A DNA stretch of 45,092 bases from Pseudomonas defluvii (lineage in GTDB: Bacteria; Pseudomonadota; Gammaproteobacteria; Pseudomonadales; Pseudomonadaceae). The notes under the pieces were generated by a model, which had not been told where the DNA came from, searched no databases, and saw only the letters and a list, made by a program, of their open reading frames with translations. Each line of letters opens with the position of its first letter. Position 1 is the first letter of the stretch. The position numbers and the translations under genes were made by a program. Location: positions 1 to 45,092 of the forward strand of contig NZ_MBPN01000038.1 of assembly GCF_001695625.1 (NCBI RefSeq), given 5' to 3'. This document shows positions 33,036 to 42,955 of this stretch, piece by piece.

Positions 33036-34109
33036 TCAATCGCCAGAATAGACCAGCGGTACGCGGCGCAGGTTGCAGAAGATCTGGTAGGGAATGGTCC
33101 CGGCCTGAATCGCCACGTCGCTGGCCAGTACGTTCTTGCCCCACAGCTCGACCGGGCTGCCGAGGCCGGCTTCAGGTACATCGGTCAGATCAATGCAAAG
33201 CATGTCCATGGACACACGACCAATCAGTTGGCTGCGCTTGCCTGCCACCATCACCGGGGTACCGGTCGGGGCAAGACGCGGGTAGCCGTCGGCATACCCC
33301 ATCGCAACCACACCGACACGGGTTGGCCGCTGGCTGATGAACCGGGCGCCATAGCCCACCGGCTCACCGGCCGGCAGTTCACGTACGCTGATGACTTTCG
33401 ATTCCAGTGTCATCACCGGCTGCAGGCGCTGAGCCTGGGCTTGCTGCACCTCGAACGGCGTCGAACCATAGAGCATGATGCCTGGGCGCACCCAGTCGCT
33501 GGGGATCTGTGGCCAGCCGAGCACCGCCGGCGAGTTGCGCAAGCTGATCTCGGCGTTCAGGCCTTGGCGAGCCGCCTGGAACACCGCGACCTGGTCGTTG
33601 CTGGCGCTGCAGTCGAGTTCGTCGGCACGGGCGAAGTGGCTCATCAGGACAATACGCGCCACCTTTCCGGTTGCCTGCAGACGCTGATAGGCCGACTGAT
33701 AATCCTTTGGGTGCAAACCGACGCGGTGCATACCCGAATCGAGCTTGAGCCAGACGGTAATCGGCTTGCTCAGGCTGGCCTTTTCAATGGCTTCCAGTTG
33801 CCACAACGAATGCACCACGCACCAAAGATCGTGCTGGACGATCAGCTCCAGTTCGCTGGCCTCGAAGAACCCTTCAAGCAGCAGGACAGGGCCATGAATA
33901 CCGGCCGCACGCAGCGCTAGCGCCTCTTCGATACAAGCCACGGCAAAACCATCGGCTTCGGCCTGCAGCGCCTGGGCGCAGCGTACCGCGCCATGGCCGT
34001 AGGCATCGGCCTTGATCACCGCCAGGGCCTTGGCCCCGGAGAGTTCGCGGGCGAGTTGATAGTTGTGACGCAGCGCTTGAAGATCGATCAGGGCACGGGC
34101 AGGACGCAT
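33036..34109 (-). CDS. dadX: Alanine racemase (catabolic, DadX type)
   Basis: A 357-residue PLP-dependent racemase. The PLP Lys lies in [15 protein letters not shown] and the catalytic Tyr lies in [10 protein letters not shown], with [11 protein letters not shown] and [18 protein letters not shown] further on. It converts L-Ala to D-Ala. The neighbouring dadA, ridA and dadR favour the catabolic DadX name over the housekeeping Alr, though I cannot exclude that this is the only racemase. A terminator upstream (34142-34189) means it may have its own promoter. Confidence 0.94.
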   Translation of the reverse strand: MRPARALIDLQALRHNYQLARELSGAKALAVIKADAYGHGAVRCAQALQAEADGFAVACIEEALALRAAGIHGPVLLLEGFFEASELELIVQHDLWCVVHSLWQLEAIEKASLSKPITVWLKLDSGMHRVGLHPKDYQSAYQRLQATGKVARIVLMSHFARADELDCSASNDQVAVFQAARQGLNAEISLRNSPAVLGWPQIPSDWVRPGIMLYGSTPFEVQQAQAQRLQPVMTLESKVISVRELPAGEPVGYGARFISQRPTRVGVVAMGYADGYPRLAPTGTPVMVAGKRSQLIGRVSMDMLCIDLTDVPEAGLGSPVELWGKNVLASDVAIQAGTIPYQIFCNLRRVPLVYSGD

Positions 34110-34141
34110 GACGGCAGCCTTCTGGCAGTCTGGTTAGAAGT

Positions 34142-34189
34142 AAAAAACCCGGTGCTCGCAGGTAGCGCAATGCCACAACGGCACCGGGT
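34142..34189 (-). terminator. Rho-independent terminator after ridA
   Basis: On the minus strand acccggtgc and gcaccgggt (34181-34189 with 34147-34155) form a 9-bp stem with a 25-base loop, followed by a T-run (34147 to 34142). It lies 11 bases after the ridA stop and should separate dadA-ridA from the racemase gene, at least partly. Confidence 0.75.
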
Positions 34190-34199
34190 GAGGGATGGG

Positions 34200-34553
34200 T
34201 TACGGCAGTGCGGCGACTACCGATAGCTCGACGAGAATTTCAGGCTCGCACAGCTTGGCTTCGACCGTGGCACGGGCCGGGGCAACACCTTTTGGCAGCC
34301 ACGTGTCCCATACCTGATTCATGCCCTGGAAGTGAGCATCGATGTCTTTCAGGTAGATGGTCACCGACAGCAGACGCGTTTTGTCGGTGCCCGCCAGGTC
34401 CAGCAGACGCTCGATGTTGGCCAGTGCCTCGCGGGTTTGTTGCTCGATACCCGCGTTCATGTCGTCACCCACCTGGCCCGCCAGGTAGACGGTGCCGTTG
34501 TGGGTAACGATCTGGCTCATGCGCTCATTGGTGAGCAGGCGCTGGACTGCCAT
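34200..34553 (-). CDS. RidA family enamine/imine deaminase
   Basis: A 117-residue Rid-family protein. It has the family features: [16 protein letters not shown], a central [20 protein letters not shown] and the C-terminal [17 protein letters not shown] with the conserved Arg. It hydrolyses reactive enamines formed by PLP and FAD enzymes. The context fits: D-amino acid dehydrogenase makes imino acids. Its ATG at 34553 lies inside the end of dadA (29-base overlap), so the two are co-translated. An open frame extends upstream but would only enlarge the overlap. Confidence 0.92.
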   Translation of the reverse strand: MAVQRLLTNERMSQIVTHNGTVYLAGQVGDDMNAGIEQQTREALANIERLLDLAGTDKTRLLSVTIYLKDIDAHFQGMNQVWDTWLPKGVAPARATVEAKLCEPEILVELSVVAALP

Positions 34554-35826
34554 GCTTTGCAATCTCCTGGTTGTTGCCGTAGCGAGAAATATCGAGGCCT
34601 TCAGCACTGATCTGCGGCTTTTTGCGGGCCATCAGGTCTGCAAGCAGGCGACCGGAACCGCACGCCATGGTCCAACCGAGGGTGCCGTGACCTGTGTTGA
34701 GGAACAGGTTGCGGAACGGGGTCGCACCGACGATCGGCGTACCGTCCGGGGTGGTCGGACGCAAGCCGGTCCAGAAGCTGGCCTGGCTCAGATCACCGCC
34801 GCGAGGATAAAGATCGTTGACGATCATCTCCAGTGTTTCACGCCGACGCGGGTTGAGCGACAGGTCAAAACCGGCGATTTCAGCCATACCACCAACGCGG
34901 ATACGGTTGTCGAAACGAGTAATCGCGACTTTGTAGGTTTCGTCGAGAATGGTCGACGTCGGCGCCATGGCCGGGTCGGTGATCGGTACGGTCAACGAAT
35001 AGCCTTTGAGCGGGTAGACCGGGGCCTTGATGCCCAGCGGCTTGAGCAATTGCGGCGAGTAGCTGCCCAGCGCCAGCACGTAGCGGTCGGCGGTTTCCAG
35101 CTTGCCGTCGATCCACACGCCGTTCACACGGTCACCGGCATAGTCCAGACGCTCGATGTTCTGCCCGAAACGGAACTCGACACCCAGGTTGACGGCCATT
35201 TCCGCCAGGCGGGTGGTGAACAGTTGGCAGTCACCGGTCTGGTCATTAGGCAGACGCAGGGCGCCCGCGAGAATATTGGTGACGCCAGCCAGGGCCGGCT
35301 CAACGCGGGCGATGCCCTCACGGTCGAGCAGCTCGTAAGGCACGCCGGACTGCTCAAGCACAGCGATGTCCTTGGCGGCGTTGTCCAGTTGCGCCTGGGT
35401 ACGGAACAGTTGGGTGGTGCCCAGGGTGCGGCCTTCATAGGCAATGCCCGTTTCGGCGCGCAGCTCGTCGAGGCAGTCGCGGCTGTACTCGGACAGGCGG
35501 ACCATGCGCTCCTTGTTCACGGCATAGCGGCTGGCCGTGCAGTTGCGCAGCATCTGGGCCATCCACAGGTACTGGTCAATGTCTGCCGTAGCCTTGATCG
35601 CCAGCGGCGCATGGCGCTCCAGCAACCATTTGATAGCCTTGAGTGGAACACCCGGTGCAGCCCACGGCGAGGCGTAACCTGGCGAGACCTGCCCGGCGTT
35701 GGCAAAACTGGTTTCCATGGCCACCGCCGGCTGACGATCGACCACGACCACTTCGAAACCTTGCCGGGCCAGATAGTAGGCACTGGCGGTTCCGATTACA
35801 CCGCTACCAAGTACCAGAACTCGCAT
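34525..35826 (-). CDS. dadA: D-amino acid dehydrogenase, small subunit
   Basis: A 433-residue FAD enzyme that oxidises D-amino acids (mainly D-Ala to pyruvate) and passes electrons to the respiratory chain. The N-terminus [20 protein letters not shown] is the FAD-binding Rossmann motif, and [12 protein letters not shown] and [19 protein letters not shown] are typical of DadA. Length is normal. It is divergent from dadR across 156 bases that hold likely Lrp/DadR sites, so alanine-responsive control is expected. It is coupled to ridA. Confidence 0.96.
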   Translation of the reverse strand: MRVLVLGSGVIGTASAYYLARQGFEVVVVDRQPAVAMETSFANAGQVSPGYASPWAAPGVPLKAIKWLLERHAPLAIKATADIDQYLWMAQMLRNCTASRYAVNKERMVRLSEYSRDCLDELRAETGIAYEGRTLGTTQLFRTQAQLDNAAKDIAVLEQSGVPYELLDREGIARVEPALAGVTNILAGALRLPNDQTGDCQLFTTRLAEMAVNLGVEFRFGQNIERLDYAGDRVNGVWIDGKLETADRYVLALGSYSPQLLKPLGIKAPVYPLKGYSLTVPITDPAMAPTSTILDETYKVAITRFDNRIRVGGMAEIAGFDLSLNPRRRETLEMIVNDLYPRGGDLSQASFWTGLRPTTPDGTPIVGATPFRNLFLNTGHGTLGWTMACGSGRLLADLMARKKPQISAEGLDISRYGNNQEIAKHGSPAPAHQ

Positions 35827-35982
35827 GTTTGTATCCCTCGACGCGGCGCACCGCAGACATTTGTTGTTAATGGCGTAGATGGGCGCAGTATAGGAAGGTA
35901 TGGGCAGTGCTTTTCACTATATAAAAGCCTATATTTGGCGAGAATTCTCGGCAGAGTCAGCTTTTACGGAGGGGCATCCCCT
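35827..35982. promoter_or_regulatory. dadA-dadR intergenic control region
   Basis: Contains an imperfect AT-rich dyad gctttt-cactatat-aaaagc (35909-35928) and a 12-bp perfect palindrome cgagaattctcg (35939-35950). By analogy with other dad operons, which are controlled by an Lrp-type regulator from the shared region, these are candidate DadR sites. The dadR start has GGAGGGG within ten bases. I did not place -10/-35 boxes. Confidence 0.6.
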
Positions 35983-36471
35983 ATGAGAACCCAGCATCAA
36001 AGTAAACGTGAACTGGACAAGATCGACCGCAATATCCTGCGCATCCTGCAAACGGACGGGCGCATTTCCTTCACCGAGCTGGGCGAAAAGGTCGGCCTGT
36101 CGACTACGCCGTGCACCGAGCGGGTTCGACGCCTGGAACGTGAAGGGATCATCATGGGCTACAACGCCCGGCTGAACCCGCAACACCTGAAGGGCAGCCT
36201 GCTGGTGTTCGTTGAAATCAGCCTGGACTACAAGTCTGGCGATACCTTCGAGGAATTCCGACGTGCGGTGCTCAAACTGCCCCACGTATTGGAGTGCCAC
36301 CTGGTCTCCGGTGATTTCGACTACCTGGTGAAAGCGCGGATTTCGGAGATGGCCTCCTACCGCAAGCTGCTGGGCGACATCCTGCTGAAACTGCCGCATG
36401 TGCGTGAGTCGAAGAGCTACATCGTCATGGAAGAAGTGAAGGAAAGCCTGAACCTGCCGATTCCGGACTGA
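35983..36471 (+). CDS. dadR: Lrp/AsnC-type regulator DadR
   Basis: A 162-residue leucine-responsive regulator homologue. Residues ~10-60 are the AsnC winged helix-turn-helix (LDKIDRNILRILQTDGRISF, LSTTPCTERVRRLEREGII), followed by the RAM ligand-binding domain (FRRAVLKLPHVLECHLVSG, DFDYLVKARI). It activates the divergent dadA operon in response to alanine. The frame is open far upstream, but the ATG at 35983 has GGAGGGG and the normal length. Confidence 0.95.
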   Translation: MRTQHQSKRELDKIDRNILRILQTDGRISFTELGEKVGLSTTPCTERVRRLEREGIIMGYNARLNPQHLKGSLLVFVEISLDYKSGDTFEEFRRAVLKLPHVLECHLVSGDFDYLVKARISEMASYRKLLGDILLKLPHVRESKSYIVMEEVKESLNLPIPD

Positions 36472-36474
36472 GGC

Positions 36475-36828
36475 TCAGACCAACACCTGACGGGTGGTGG
36501 CGATGTAGTGGTGGATCAGTTGCTCGGCCCCGGGATCAATCGGTTCCTCGGGGCCGCGGCCGCGCGGGCACGGCAAGCGTGGCGTGGTACCGAACAAGCG
36601 GCAGATCAACGGCCGCTCTTCATACACCGTGCAACCGTTCGGCCCCAGGTGTACGCAGTTGAGTTCGGCCAGGGCAGCGTCCTGCTCCGCTTCAGTCTTG
36701 CGCGGCAGCCGGGCCATTTCTTCCGTCGACGTGGTGACCGGCCCGCAGCAGTCATGGCAACCCGGCACGCACTCAAACGACGGGATCTGCTCACGCAGGA
36801 AGCGGATCTTGTGGCTGTTGCAACTCAT
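36475..36828 (-). CDS. YkgJ family cysteine-cluster protein
   Basis: A 117-residue protein with the Zn/Fe-chelating Cys pattern: CNS, CVPGCHDCCGPV, a middle CVHLGPNGCTVY and RPLICRLFGT. This is the YkgJ/CxxCxxCC domain, of uncertain function. It is convergent with dadR (stops 3 bases apart) and is likely independent of it. Confidence 0.88.
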   Translation of the reverse strand: MSCNSHKIRFLREQIPSFECVPGCHDCCGPVTTSTEEMARLPRKTEAEQDAALAELNCVHLGPNGCTVYEERPLICRLFGTTPRLPCPRGRGPEEPIDPGAEQLIHHYIATTRQVLV

Positions 36829-36942
36829 GGCGGCCTGCGCAATATCGGTGTGAACGTCGATTTTGCCTGACGGTTGCCTCTGCGCGAAAGCGCGGCTTAT
36901 GCTCCGTCAAGTTTTCCAAACATAACAATCAGGATAACGCAC

Positions 36943-38256
36943 ATGAACGTCCGCGTTCAGCAGCCCGCTTCCAGCGCCCTGCATACCGCCTCCTACTACG
37001 CTGCCAGCAGTGCCGCACAGCCGGACTACCCGGCGCTGCAGGGCGAGATGAGCTGCGATGTCTGCGTGGTCGGCGGTGGCTTTTCAGGTCTCAACACCGC
37101 CATTGAGCTGGCTGAACGTGACATGCGCGTTGTCCTGCTGGAAGCGCACAAGATCGGCTGGGGCGCCAGTGGGCGTAATGGCGGGCAGTTGATTCGCGGT
37201 GTCGGCCACGGCCTGGACCAGTTCGCCCCGATCATAGGCAGCGACGGCGTACGCCAGCTCAAGCTGATGGGCCTGGAGGCTGTGGATATCGTCCGCCAGC
37301 GCATCGAGCAGCATGCCATCGACTGCGACCTGACCTGGGGCTACTGCGACCTGGCCAACAAACCCAGCGACCTGGAGGGTTTCGCAGCCGATGCCGAAGA
37401 ACTGCGCGCGCTCGGTTACCGCCATGAACTGCGCCTGCTGCAACCTGAAGAAATGCATCGCGTGGTCGGCTCCGACCGCTATGTCGGCGGCCTGATCGAC
37501 AGGGGCTCGGGCCACCTGCACCCACTGAACCTGGCGCTGGGCGAAGCGCGCGTTGCCGAAAGCCTGGGCGTGCGCCTGTTCGAACAATCGACCGTAACCC
37601 GCATCGACCACGGCAACCAGGTGCACGTGCATACCGAACAAGGCTCGGTCCGCGCCAGCACCCTGGTGCTGGGCTGTAATGCCTACCTCAATGGCCTGAA
37701 CGCCGAACTGAGCGGCAAGGTGCTGCCGGCCGGCAGCTACATCATCGCCACCGAGCCGTTGAGCGAGGCCATGGCCCGGCAGTTGCTGCCGCAAAACATG
37801 GCGGTCTGCGACCAGCGTGTTGCGCTGGACTACTACCGCTTGTCTGCCGACCGCCGCCTGCTGTTCGGGGGTGCCTGTCACTACTCCGGGCGCGATCCCA
37901 AGGACATTGCCGCCTACATGCGACCCAAGATGCTCAAGGTCTTCCCGCAACTGGCCAACGTGCGCATCGACTACCAATGGGGCGGCATGATCGGCATCGG
38001 TGCCAACCGCCTACCGCAGATTGGGCGCCTGCACGATCAACCCAACGTGTACTACGCGCAGGCCTATTCCGGCCATGGCCTAAACGCCACACACCTGGCC
38101 GGCAAGCTCCTTGCCGAAGCCATCAGCGGCCAGCACAGCGGCCGCTTCGACCTGTTTGCCCAGGTGCCACACATCACCTTCCCCGGCGGTAAACACCTGC
38201 GCTCGCCACTGCTGGCCCTGGGCATGCTCTGGCACCGCTTCAAAGAGCTGATCTAA
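36943..38256 (+). CDS. FAD-dependent oxidoreductase, PuuB-like (gamma-glutamylputrescine oxidase family)
   Basis: A 437-residue DAO-type flavoprotein. CDVCVVGGGFSGLNTAIELA is the FAD Rossmann motif, WGASGRNGGQLIRGVGHG a PuuB/DadA-like active-site loop, and YYAQAYSGHGLNATHLAGKL the C-terminal FAD contact. Its likely substrate is gamma-glutamyl-putrescine or another glutamylated polyamine, but family members also oxidise other amino compounds. The ATG at 36943 has AGGA upstream. It is convergent with the DUF1127 gene (4-base overlap). Confidence 0.85.
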   Translation: MNVRVQQPASSALHTASYYAASSAAQPDYPALQGEMSCDVCVVGGGFSGLNTAIELAERDMRVVLLEAHKIGWGASGRNGGQLIRGVGHGLDQFAPIIGSDGVRQLKLMGLEAVDIVRQRIEQHAIDCDLTWGYCDLANKPSDLEGFAADAEELRALGYRHELRLLQPEEMHRVVGSDRYVGGLIDRGSGHLHPLNLALGEARVAESLGVRLFEQSTVTRIDHGNQVHVHTEQGSVRASTLVLGCNAYLNGLNAELSGKVLPAGSYIIATEPLSEAMARQLLPQNMAVCDQRVALDYYRLSADRRLLFGGACHYSGRDPKDIAAYMRPKMLKVFPQLANVRIDYQWGGMIGIGANRLPQIGRLHDQPNVYYAQAYSGHGLNATHLAGKLLAEAISGQHSGRFDLFAQVPHITFPGGKHLRSPLLALGMLWHRFKELI

Positions 38257-38486
38257 GGACGCCAGAAGGGTTTCAACCCCTCATGCAGGGCCTGCTCGCG
38301 GGTCAGGCCAACGTCGCGCAACTGCTCAGCGTCCAGCGTCAGCAGTTCGCGGCGTGAGTGCCAGCGGTGCACCATCAGCGCCCATCGACCCATGCCACAC
38401 GCCACACCAGACACGTCAGGGGTTTGTTGCGCCTGCAACTCACCGCTGTAGATCTTCAGCCGCACATCGCTTAATCCGTTCATCAC
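38253..38486 (-). CDS. DUF1127 small protein
   Basis: A 77-residue basic protein. The C-terminal half has the DUF1127 pattern (HRWHSRRELLTLDAEQLRDV, GLTREQALHEGLKPFW). Family members in other bacteria are small, often RNA-associated or phosphate/carbon-linked regulators; the role here is unknown. A start one codon later is equally possible. Confidence 0.8.
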   Translation of the reverse strand: MMNGLSDVRLKIYSGELQAQQTPDVSGVACGMGRWALMVHRWHSRRELLTLDAEQLRDVGLTREQALHEGLKPFWRP

Positions 38487-38660
38487 GCCTGCCTCCTAGG
38501 TAGTTCCGAGCGTGGAGCCATGATGCGCGTCAGGCAAAAAGCATTACAGATTCAAAGTCCAACTATTACGCCAATACAGAATTGGCAAAACGGCGACTGA
38601 ATGCTGTATTTTTGCCTTATCTGTATGGAACCATCGCAAACAATCACCAAGGAACGAACC

Positions 38661-40085
38661 ATGACGCTTTACGTCAACCTCGCCGAGCTGCTCGGCGCAC
38701 GTATCGAACAAGGGTTCTACCGCCCAGGCGATCGCCTGCCTTCTGTACGGGCCTTGAGTGTCGAGCATGGTGTCAGCCTCAGTACGGTCCAGCAGGCGTA
38801 CCGGGTGCTGGAAGACCATGGCCTGGCGGCACCGCGGCCCAAATCGGGCTATTTCGTGCCCAGCACCCGATCCCTCCCCGCCCTGCCCGCGATCAGCCGC
38901 CCCGCACAACGCCCGGTGGATATCTCCCAGTGGGATCAGGTCGTCGAACTGATGCGCAGCGTGCCGCGCAAGGACGTGGTGCAACTGGGCCGGGGCATGC
39001 CCGATGTCGACAGCCCGACCCTCAAGCCCTTGCTGCGCAGCCTCGCCCAACTCAGCCGACGCCAGGACATGCCCGGCCTGTATTACGACACCATCTACGG
39101 CACTCAGCCCCTGCGCGAGCAGATCGCCCGGTTGATGCTCGACTCCGGCTGCCACCTCAGTGCGGCCGACCTGGTGGTCACTACGGGTTGCCATGAGGCG
39201 TTGTCTGCCAGTATTCGCGCGGTCTGCGAGCCGGGCGACATTGTCGCGGTCGACTCACCCAGCTTTCACGGCGCCATGCAGACCCTCAAGGGCCTGGGCA
39301 TGAAAGCCCTGGAAATCCCCACCGACCCGCTCACCGGGATCAGCCTCGAAGCACTGGAACTGGCGCTGGAGCAATGGCCGATCAAGCTGATTCAGCTCAC
39401 GCCAAGCTGCAACAACCCGCTGGGCTACAGCATGCCTGAAGCCCGCAAGCGGGCCTTGTTGACCCTGGCGCAACGCTTCGACGTGGCGATTCTCGAAGAC
39501 GACGTGTACGGCGACCTGGCCTACACCTACCCGCGCCCACGTACCATCAAGTCCTTCGACGACGACGGCCGCGTGCTGCTGTGCAGTTCGTTCTCGAAAA
39601 CCCTCGCCCCAGGCCTGCGGATCGGCTGGGTGGCGCCCGGGCGTTATCTGGAGCGGGTGCTGCACATGAAGTACATCAGCACCGGCTGCACCGCCACACA
39701 ACCGCAGTTGGCGATTGCCGACTTCATCGAGGGTGGCCACTATCAGCCACACCTGCGCCGGATGCGCAGCCAGTACCAGCGCAGCCGTGACCTGATGATC
39801 GACTGGGTGACACGCTACTTCCCGGCAGGTACCCGGGCCAGCCGACCACAGGGCGGCTTCATGCTCTGGGTCGAATTACCGGAAAGTTTCGATACGCTGC
39901 GGCTGAATCGGGCTTTACTGGAGCAGGGCGTACAAATTGCCGTGGGCTGTATTTTTTCGGCCTCAGGCAAGTACCGAAACTGCCTGCGCATGAATTTCGC
40001 GGCCCGCCCCAGCGCCGAGATCGAAGCGGCGGTACGCAAAGTGGGTGAAACCGCCATTCGTCTACTGGCCGAGGATATAGGCTGA
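38661..40085 (+). CDS. MocR-type regulator (GntR HTH fused to aminotransferase)
   Basis: A 474-residue protein. Residues ~1-70 are a GntR winged helix (GFYRPGDRLPSVRALSVEHG, STVQQAYRVLEDHGL). The rest is a class I aminotransferase fold: LVVTTGCHEALSASI, ILEDDVYGDL, and the PLP Lys in SSFSKTLAPGLRIGW. MocR proteins bind PLP and an amino compound and act as regulators. AAGGA lies 7 bases before the ATG at 38661; the open frame extends upstream but is not needed. It is divergent from the DUF1127 gene. The regulated gene is not obvious; the nearby PuuB-like and aldehyde dehydrogenase genes are possible. Confidence 0.9.
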   Translation: MTLYVNLAELLGARIEQGFYRPGDRLPSVRALSVEHGVSLSTVQQAYRVLEDHGLAAPRPKSGYFVPSTRSLPALPAISRPAQRPVDISQWDQVVELMRSVPRKDVVQLGRGMPDVDSPTLKPLLRSLAQLSRRQDMPGLYYDTIYGTQPLREQIARLMLDSGCHLSAADLVVTTGCHEALSASIRAVCEPGDIVAVDSPSFHGAMQTLKGLGMKALEIPTDPLTGISLEALELALEQWPIKLIQLTPSCNNPLGYSMPEARKRALLTLAQRFDVAILEDDVYGDLAYTYPRPRTIKSFDDDGRVLLCSSFSKTLAPGLRIGWVAPGRYLERVLHMKYISTGCTATQPQLAIADFIEGGHYQPHLRRMRSQYQRSRDLMIDWVTRYFPAGTRASRPQGGFMLWVELPESFDTLRLNRALLEQGVQIAVGCIFSASGKYRNCLRMNFAARPSAEIEAAVRKVGETAIRLLAEDIG

Positions 40086-40148
40086 GGGTAACGTTGCGCC
40101 GCCCTTGCGGGCCCTGTTCATCTCCCTGAGCGGTTAAGGAATCGCCCT

Positions 40149-41705
40149 TTGAATCACCCTCGGCTAATGCCTCTGTTGCTATGGCTGGTGTTTGCCCTGG
40201 CAGGCTGCGCCAGTGTCGACAGCCCCCGTGAAGTCAGTCAGGCACTGCCAGCCAGCGACTCGGCGTTCGGGCGCTCGGTCCAGCGCCAGGCCCAAGCCTA
40301 CGGTGGCCGCTCCGGCTTCCGCCTGCTGCCCAATAGCAGCGAAGCATTCCGTGCCCGTGCCGAGCTGATTCGCAACGCCCAGAGCAGTATCGACCTGCAG
40401 TACTACATCGTCCGCGACGGCCTGAGCACCCGCGCACTGGTCAGCGAACTGCTGCAAGCCGCCGACCGTGGTGTACGGGTGCGCATCCTGCTCGATGACA
40501 CGACCAGCGATGGCCTGGACAACCTGATCGACACCCTCACGGCCCACCCCAACATCCAGTTGCGCGTCTTCAACCCGCTGCACCTGGGCCGCAGCACCGG
40601 AGTGACACGAACCCTGGGACGGCTGTTCAACCTGTCGCGGCAACATCGGCGCATGCACAACAAGCTATGGCTGGTGGACAACAGCATGGCCATCGTCGGC
40701 GGGCGCAACCTGGGTGATGAGTACTTCGACGCCGAACCCAACCTGAACTTCACCGATATTGACCTGCTTGGCGTCGGCCCGGTGGCGGAGCAGTTGGGGC
40801 ATAGTTTTGACCAATACTGGAACAGTGCCCTGAGCCGGCCGATCAACGACTTTTTCCTGCGCCAACCGGATGCCGACGACCTGCGTCGCACCCGCCAGCG
40901 CCTGGACAGCGCCTTGCAAGAGGCCAGCACCCAGCGCAAGGCCCTCTACGACCGGTTGATGGCCTATCGCACACAGCCGCGCCTGGACATCTGGCGCAAC
41001 GAGTTGATCTGGGCCCATAACCAGGCACTGTGGGATGCGCCCAGCAAGGTACTGGCCCCGGAAGAACCCGACCCACAGTTGCTGATGACCCCGCAACTGG
41101 CGCCCGACCTGAATGCCGTGGCCCACGAACTGATCCTGATCTCGGCCTACTTCGTACCGCGCGACACCGGCCTGCTGTACCTGACCAGCCGGGCTGACGC
41201 AGGTGTCTCGGTCAATTTGCTGACCAACTCGCTGGAGGCGACCGATGTGCCGGCGGTTCATGGCGGCTACGCCCCCTACCGCAAGGCCTTGCTGGAACAT
41301 GGCGTGCACCTGTTTGAGCTGCGCCGCCAGCCCGGCGCGCCTCATCGCCATCCGCTTTATCGCCTGCACGGCAGCTCAGACTCAAGCCTGCACAGCAAAG
41401 CCATTGTCATTGACCGCAAGAAGACCTTTATCGGCTCGTTCAACTTCGATCCACGCTCAGTGTTGTGGAACACCGAAGTCGGCGTGCTGGTCGACAGCCC
41501 CGAGCTGGCGGAGTACACCCGCGACCTGGCGGCTCAAGGCATGGCCCCCGCCCGGAGCTATCAGCCCAAACTGGAAAACGGTCGCGTGGCCTGGGTCACG
41601 CAGGACAACAACCAGTTGCACACCCTGACAACCGAGCCAGGCGGCCTATGGCGTCGTTTCAATGCCTGGATCAGCAAGGCCGTCGGCCTGGAGCGCATGC
41701 TTTAA
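40149..41705 (+). CDS. Phospholipase D family lipoprotein (cardiolipin synthase-like)
   Basis: A 518-residue protein with two HKD motifs: MHNKLWLVDNSMAIVGGRNL (near residue 170) and LHSKAIVIDRKKTFIGSFNF (near 415). The N-terminus has a lipoprotein signal with lipobox LAGC (MPLLLWLVFALAGCAS). The enzyme transfers or hydrolyses phosphatidyl groups; both HxK motifs are intact. The start is TTG at 40149 with AAGGA eight bases upstream. It is a periplasmic, membrane-anchored member, unlike the classical cytoplasmic-side Cls. Confidence 0.88.
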   Translation: MNHPRLMPLLLWLVFALAGCASVDSPREVSQALPASDSAFGRSVQRQAQAYGGRSGFRLLPNSSEAFRARAELIRNAQSSIDLQYYIVRDGLSTRALVSELLQAADRGVRVRILLDDTTSDGLDNLIDTLTAHPNIQLRVFNPLHLGRSTGVTRTLGRLFNLSRQHRRMHNKLWLVDNSMAIVGGRNLGDEYFDAEPNLNFTDIDLLGVGPVAEQLGHSFDQYWNSALSRPINDFFLRQPDADDLRRTRQRLDSALQEASTQRKALYDRLMAYRTQPRLDIWRNELIWAHNQALWDAPSKVLAPEEPDPQLLMTPQLAPDLNAVAHELILISAYFVPRDTGLLYLTSRADAGVSVNLLTNSLEATDVPAVHGGYAPYRKALLEHGVHLFELRRQPGAPHRHPLYRLHGSSDSSLHSKAIVIDRKKTFIGSFNFDPRSVLWNTEVGVLVDSPELAEYTRDLAAQGMAPARSYQPKLENGRVAWVTQDNNQLHTLTTEPGGLWRRFNAWISKAVGLERML

Positions 41706-42844
41706 GAGGCCAGCTTCACCTCAAAGGCATTCGGTCGCCGGGCCAGCAACACTAGGCCAAACGCGCCAACGGCCATCAGCAAGGGCAAGGCATGCCCACT
41801 GATCCACTGGCTGCCAGCGCCAGCCAGCAAAGGCCCGATCAGGCAACCAATACCCCACAGTTGAGCCACGTGGGCGTTGGCGCGCACCAGCGCATCGTCA
41901 CGGTAACGTTCACCAATCAGGATCAGCGACAAGGTGAACAAGCCACCGGCGCTGGCGCCGAACAGCACCCACAGCGGCCAGATCAACGAGGTGTGCAGCA
42001 GCAGCGGAATCATCAGGCTGGAGATCAACAGCACCAGTGCGCACCCCGAGAACAATGTGCGCCGCGACATGCGGTCGGCCAGCGCACCTATCGGCAATTG
42101 CAGCAGCGCATCGCCAATCACGACGGTACTGACCATAAACAGCGCCATTTCAGTGCCAAAGCCCTGCTGCAGGCAGTACACCGGCAACAGGGTCAAAATC
42201 ATCGCCTCGAACGCGGCAAACAGGGAAATGGCCCAGGCAATGACCGGAAGGTTGCGACAGAACCAGACCAGATCACCCAAGGTCACCGAACAGGCTTCGG
42301 TTGTCGGCGCACCACTGCGCCCGATCAACAACAGGGGGGCCAGCAATAACAGGCCTGCACCCGCCCAAAAACCGAAGTCACCCTCCGGCCCCAAAAATCC
42401 CAGCACCAGCGGCCCGGCCAACTGGCTCAGTGCATAGCTGCTGCCGTACAGCGCGACCAGGCGCCCACGCCACGCCTCGACCACCAACTGGTTGATCCAG
42501 CTTTCACCAAGGATGAAGACGATGGTCAGCACCATGCCAATCAACAGGCGCAGCACCAGCCACACCGGGTAACTGGGCAACAATGCCAACAACCCGATCG
42601 ACAGCGCGCCGCCCCACAGGCACAGACGCATCAACCCGGGGGTGCCGAAATACGCCGCCAGGCGGCTGGCCAGGCTGGCCCCGAACAGCACACCGATTGC
42701 CGGCATTGCCGCCATCACACCAATGGCAAAGCCACCGTAGCCCCAACTCTCCAGCCGCAACGACACCAGTGGCATGCTCACGCCTAGCGCCAAGCCAACA
42801 CTGAGCACTGCCGCCAGTACCGCAAAGTAGGTACCCCAGCGCAT
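41702..42844 (-). CDS. MFS transporter
   Basis: A 380-residue, highly hydrophobic protein with the twelve-segment MFS layout (for example LRLLIGMVLTIVFILGESWI and LLQLPIGALADRMSRRTLFS, which carries the loop 8-9 basic motif). The substrate is unknown; the family resembles YcaD-like carriers. It overlaps the phospholipase D gene end by 4 bases (convergent). A hairpin at 42888-42916 separates it from the aldehyde dehydrogenase gene. Confidence 0.85.
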   Translation of the reverse strand: MRWGTYFAVLAAVLSVGLALGVSMPLVSLRLESWGYGGFAIGVMAAMPAIGVLFGASLASRLAAYFGTPGLMRLCLWGGALSIGLLALLPSYPVWLVLRLLIGMVLTIVFILGESWINQLVVEAWRGRLVALYGSSYALSQLAGPLVLGFLGPEGDFGFWAGAGLLLLAPLLLIGRSGAPTTEACSVTLGDLVWFCRNLPVIAWAISLFAAFEAMILTLLPVYCLQQGFGTEMALFMVSTVVIGDALLQLPIGALADRMSRRTLFSGCALVLLISSLMIPLLLHTSLIWPLWVLFGASAGGLFTLSLILIGERYRDDALVRANAHVAQLWGIGCLIGPLLAGAGSQWISGHALPLLMAVGAFGLVLLARRPNAFEVKLAS

Positions 42845-42887
42845 TACCGCCCCCTTTTTGTTGTTTTAAACAGGCACAAACAACACA

Positions 42888-42916
42888 GCCGGGCTTGCTG
42901 CGATGCAAGGCCCGGC
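42888..42916 (-). terminator. Possible terminator between aldehyde dehydrogenase and MFS genes
   Basis: gccgggc…gcccggc forms a long stem with an internal bulge around a gcatcgca loop, followed on the minus strand by the T-rich tgtgttgtttg. It is not a perfect T-run, so the strength is uncertain. Confidence 0.45.
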
Positions 42917-42955
42917 CGTGTCACTGAACGCGCGCGGCACCCGGCCGCGCAAGGC

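Noticed and set aside
34492..35982. Long upstream extension of the dadR frame opposite dadA and ridA
   Set aside because: Only the last 162 codons are Lrp-like; the rest is antisense to dadA and ridA.
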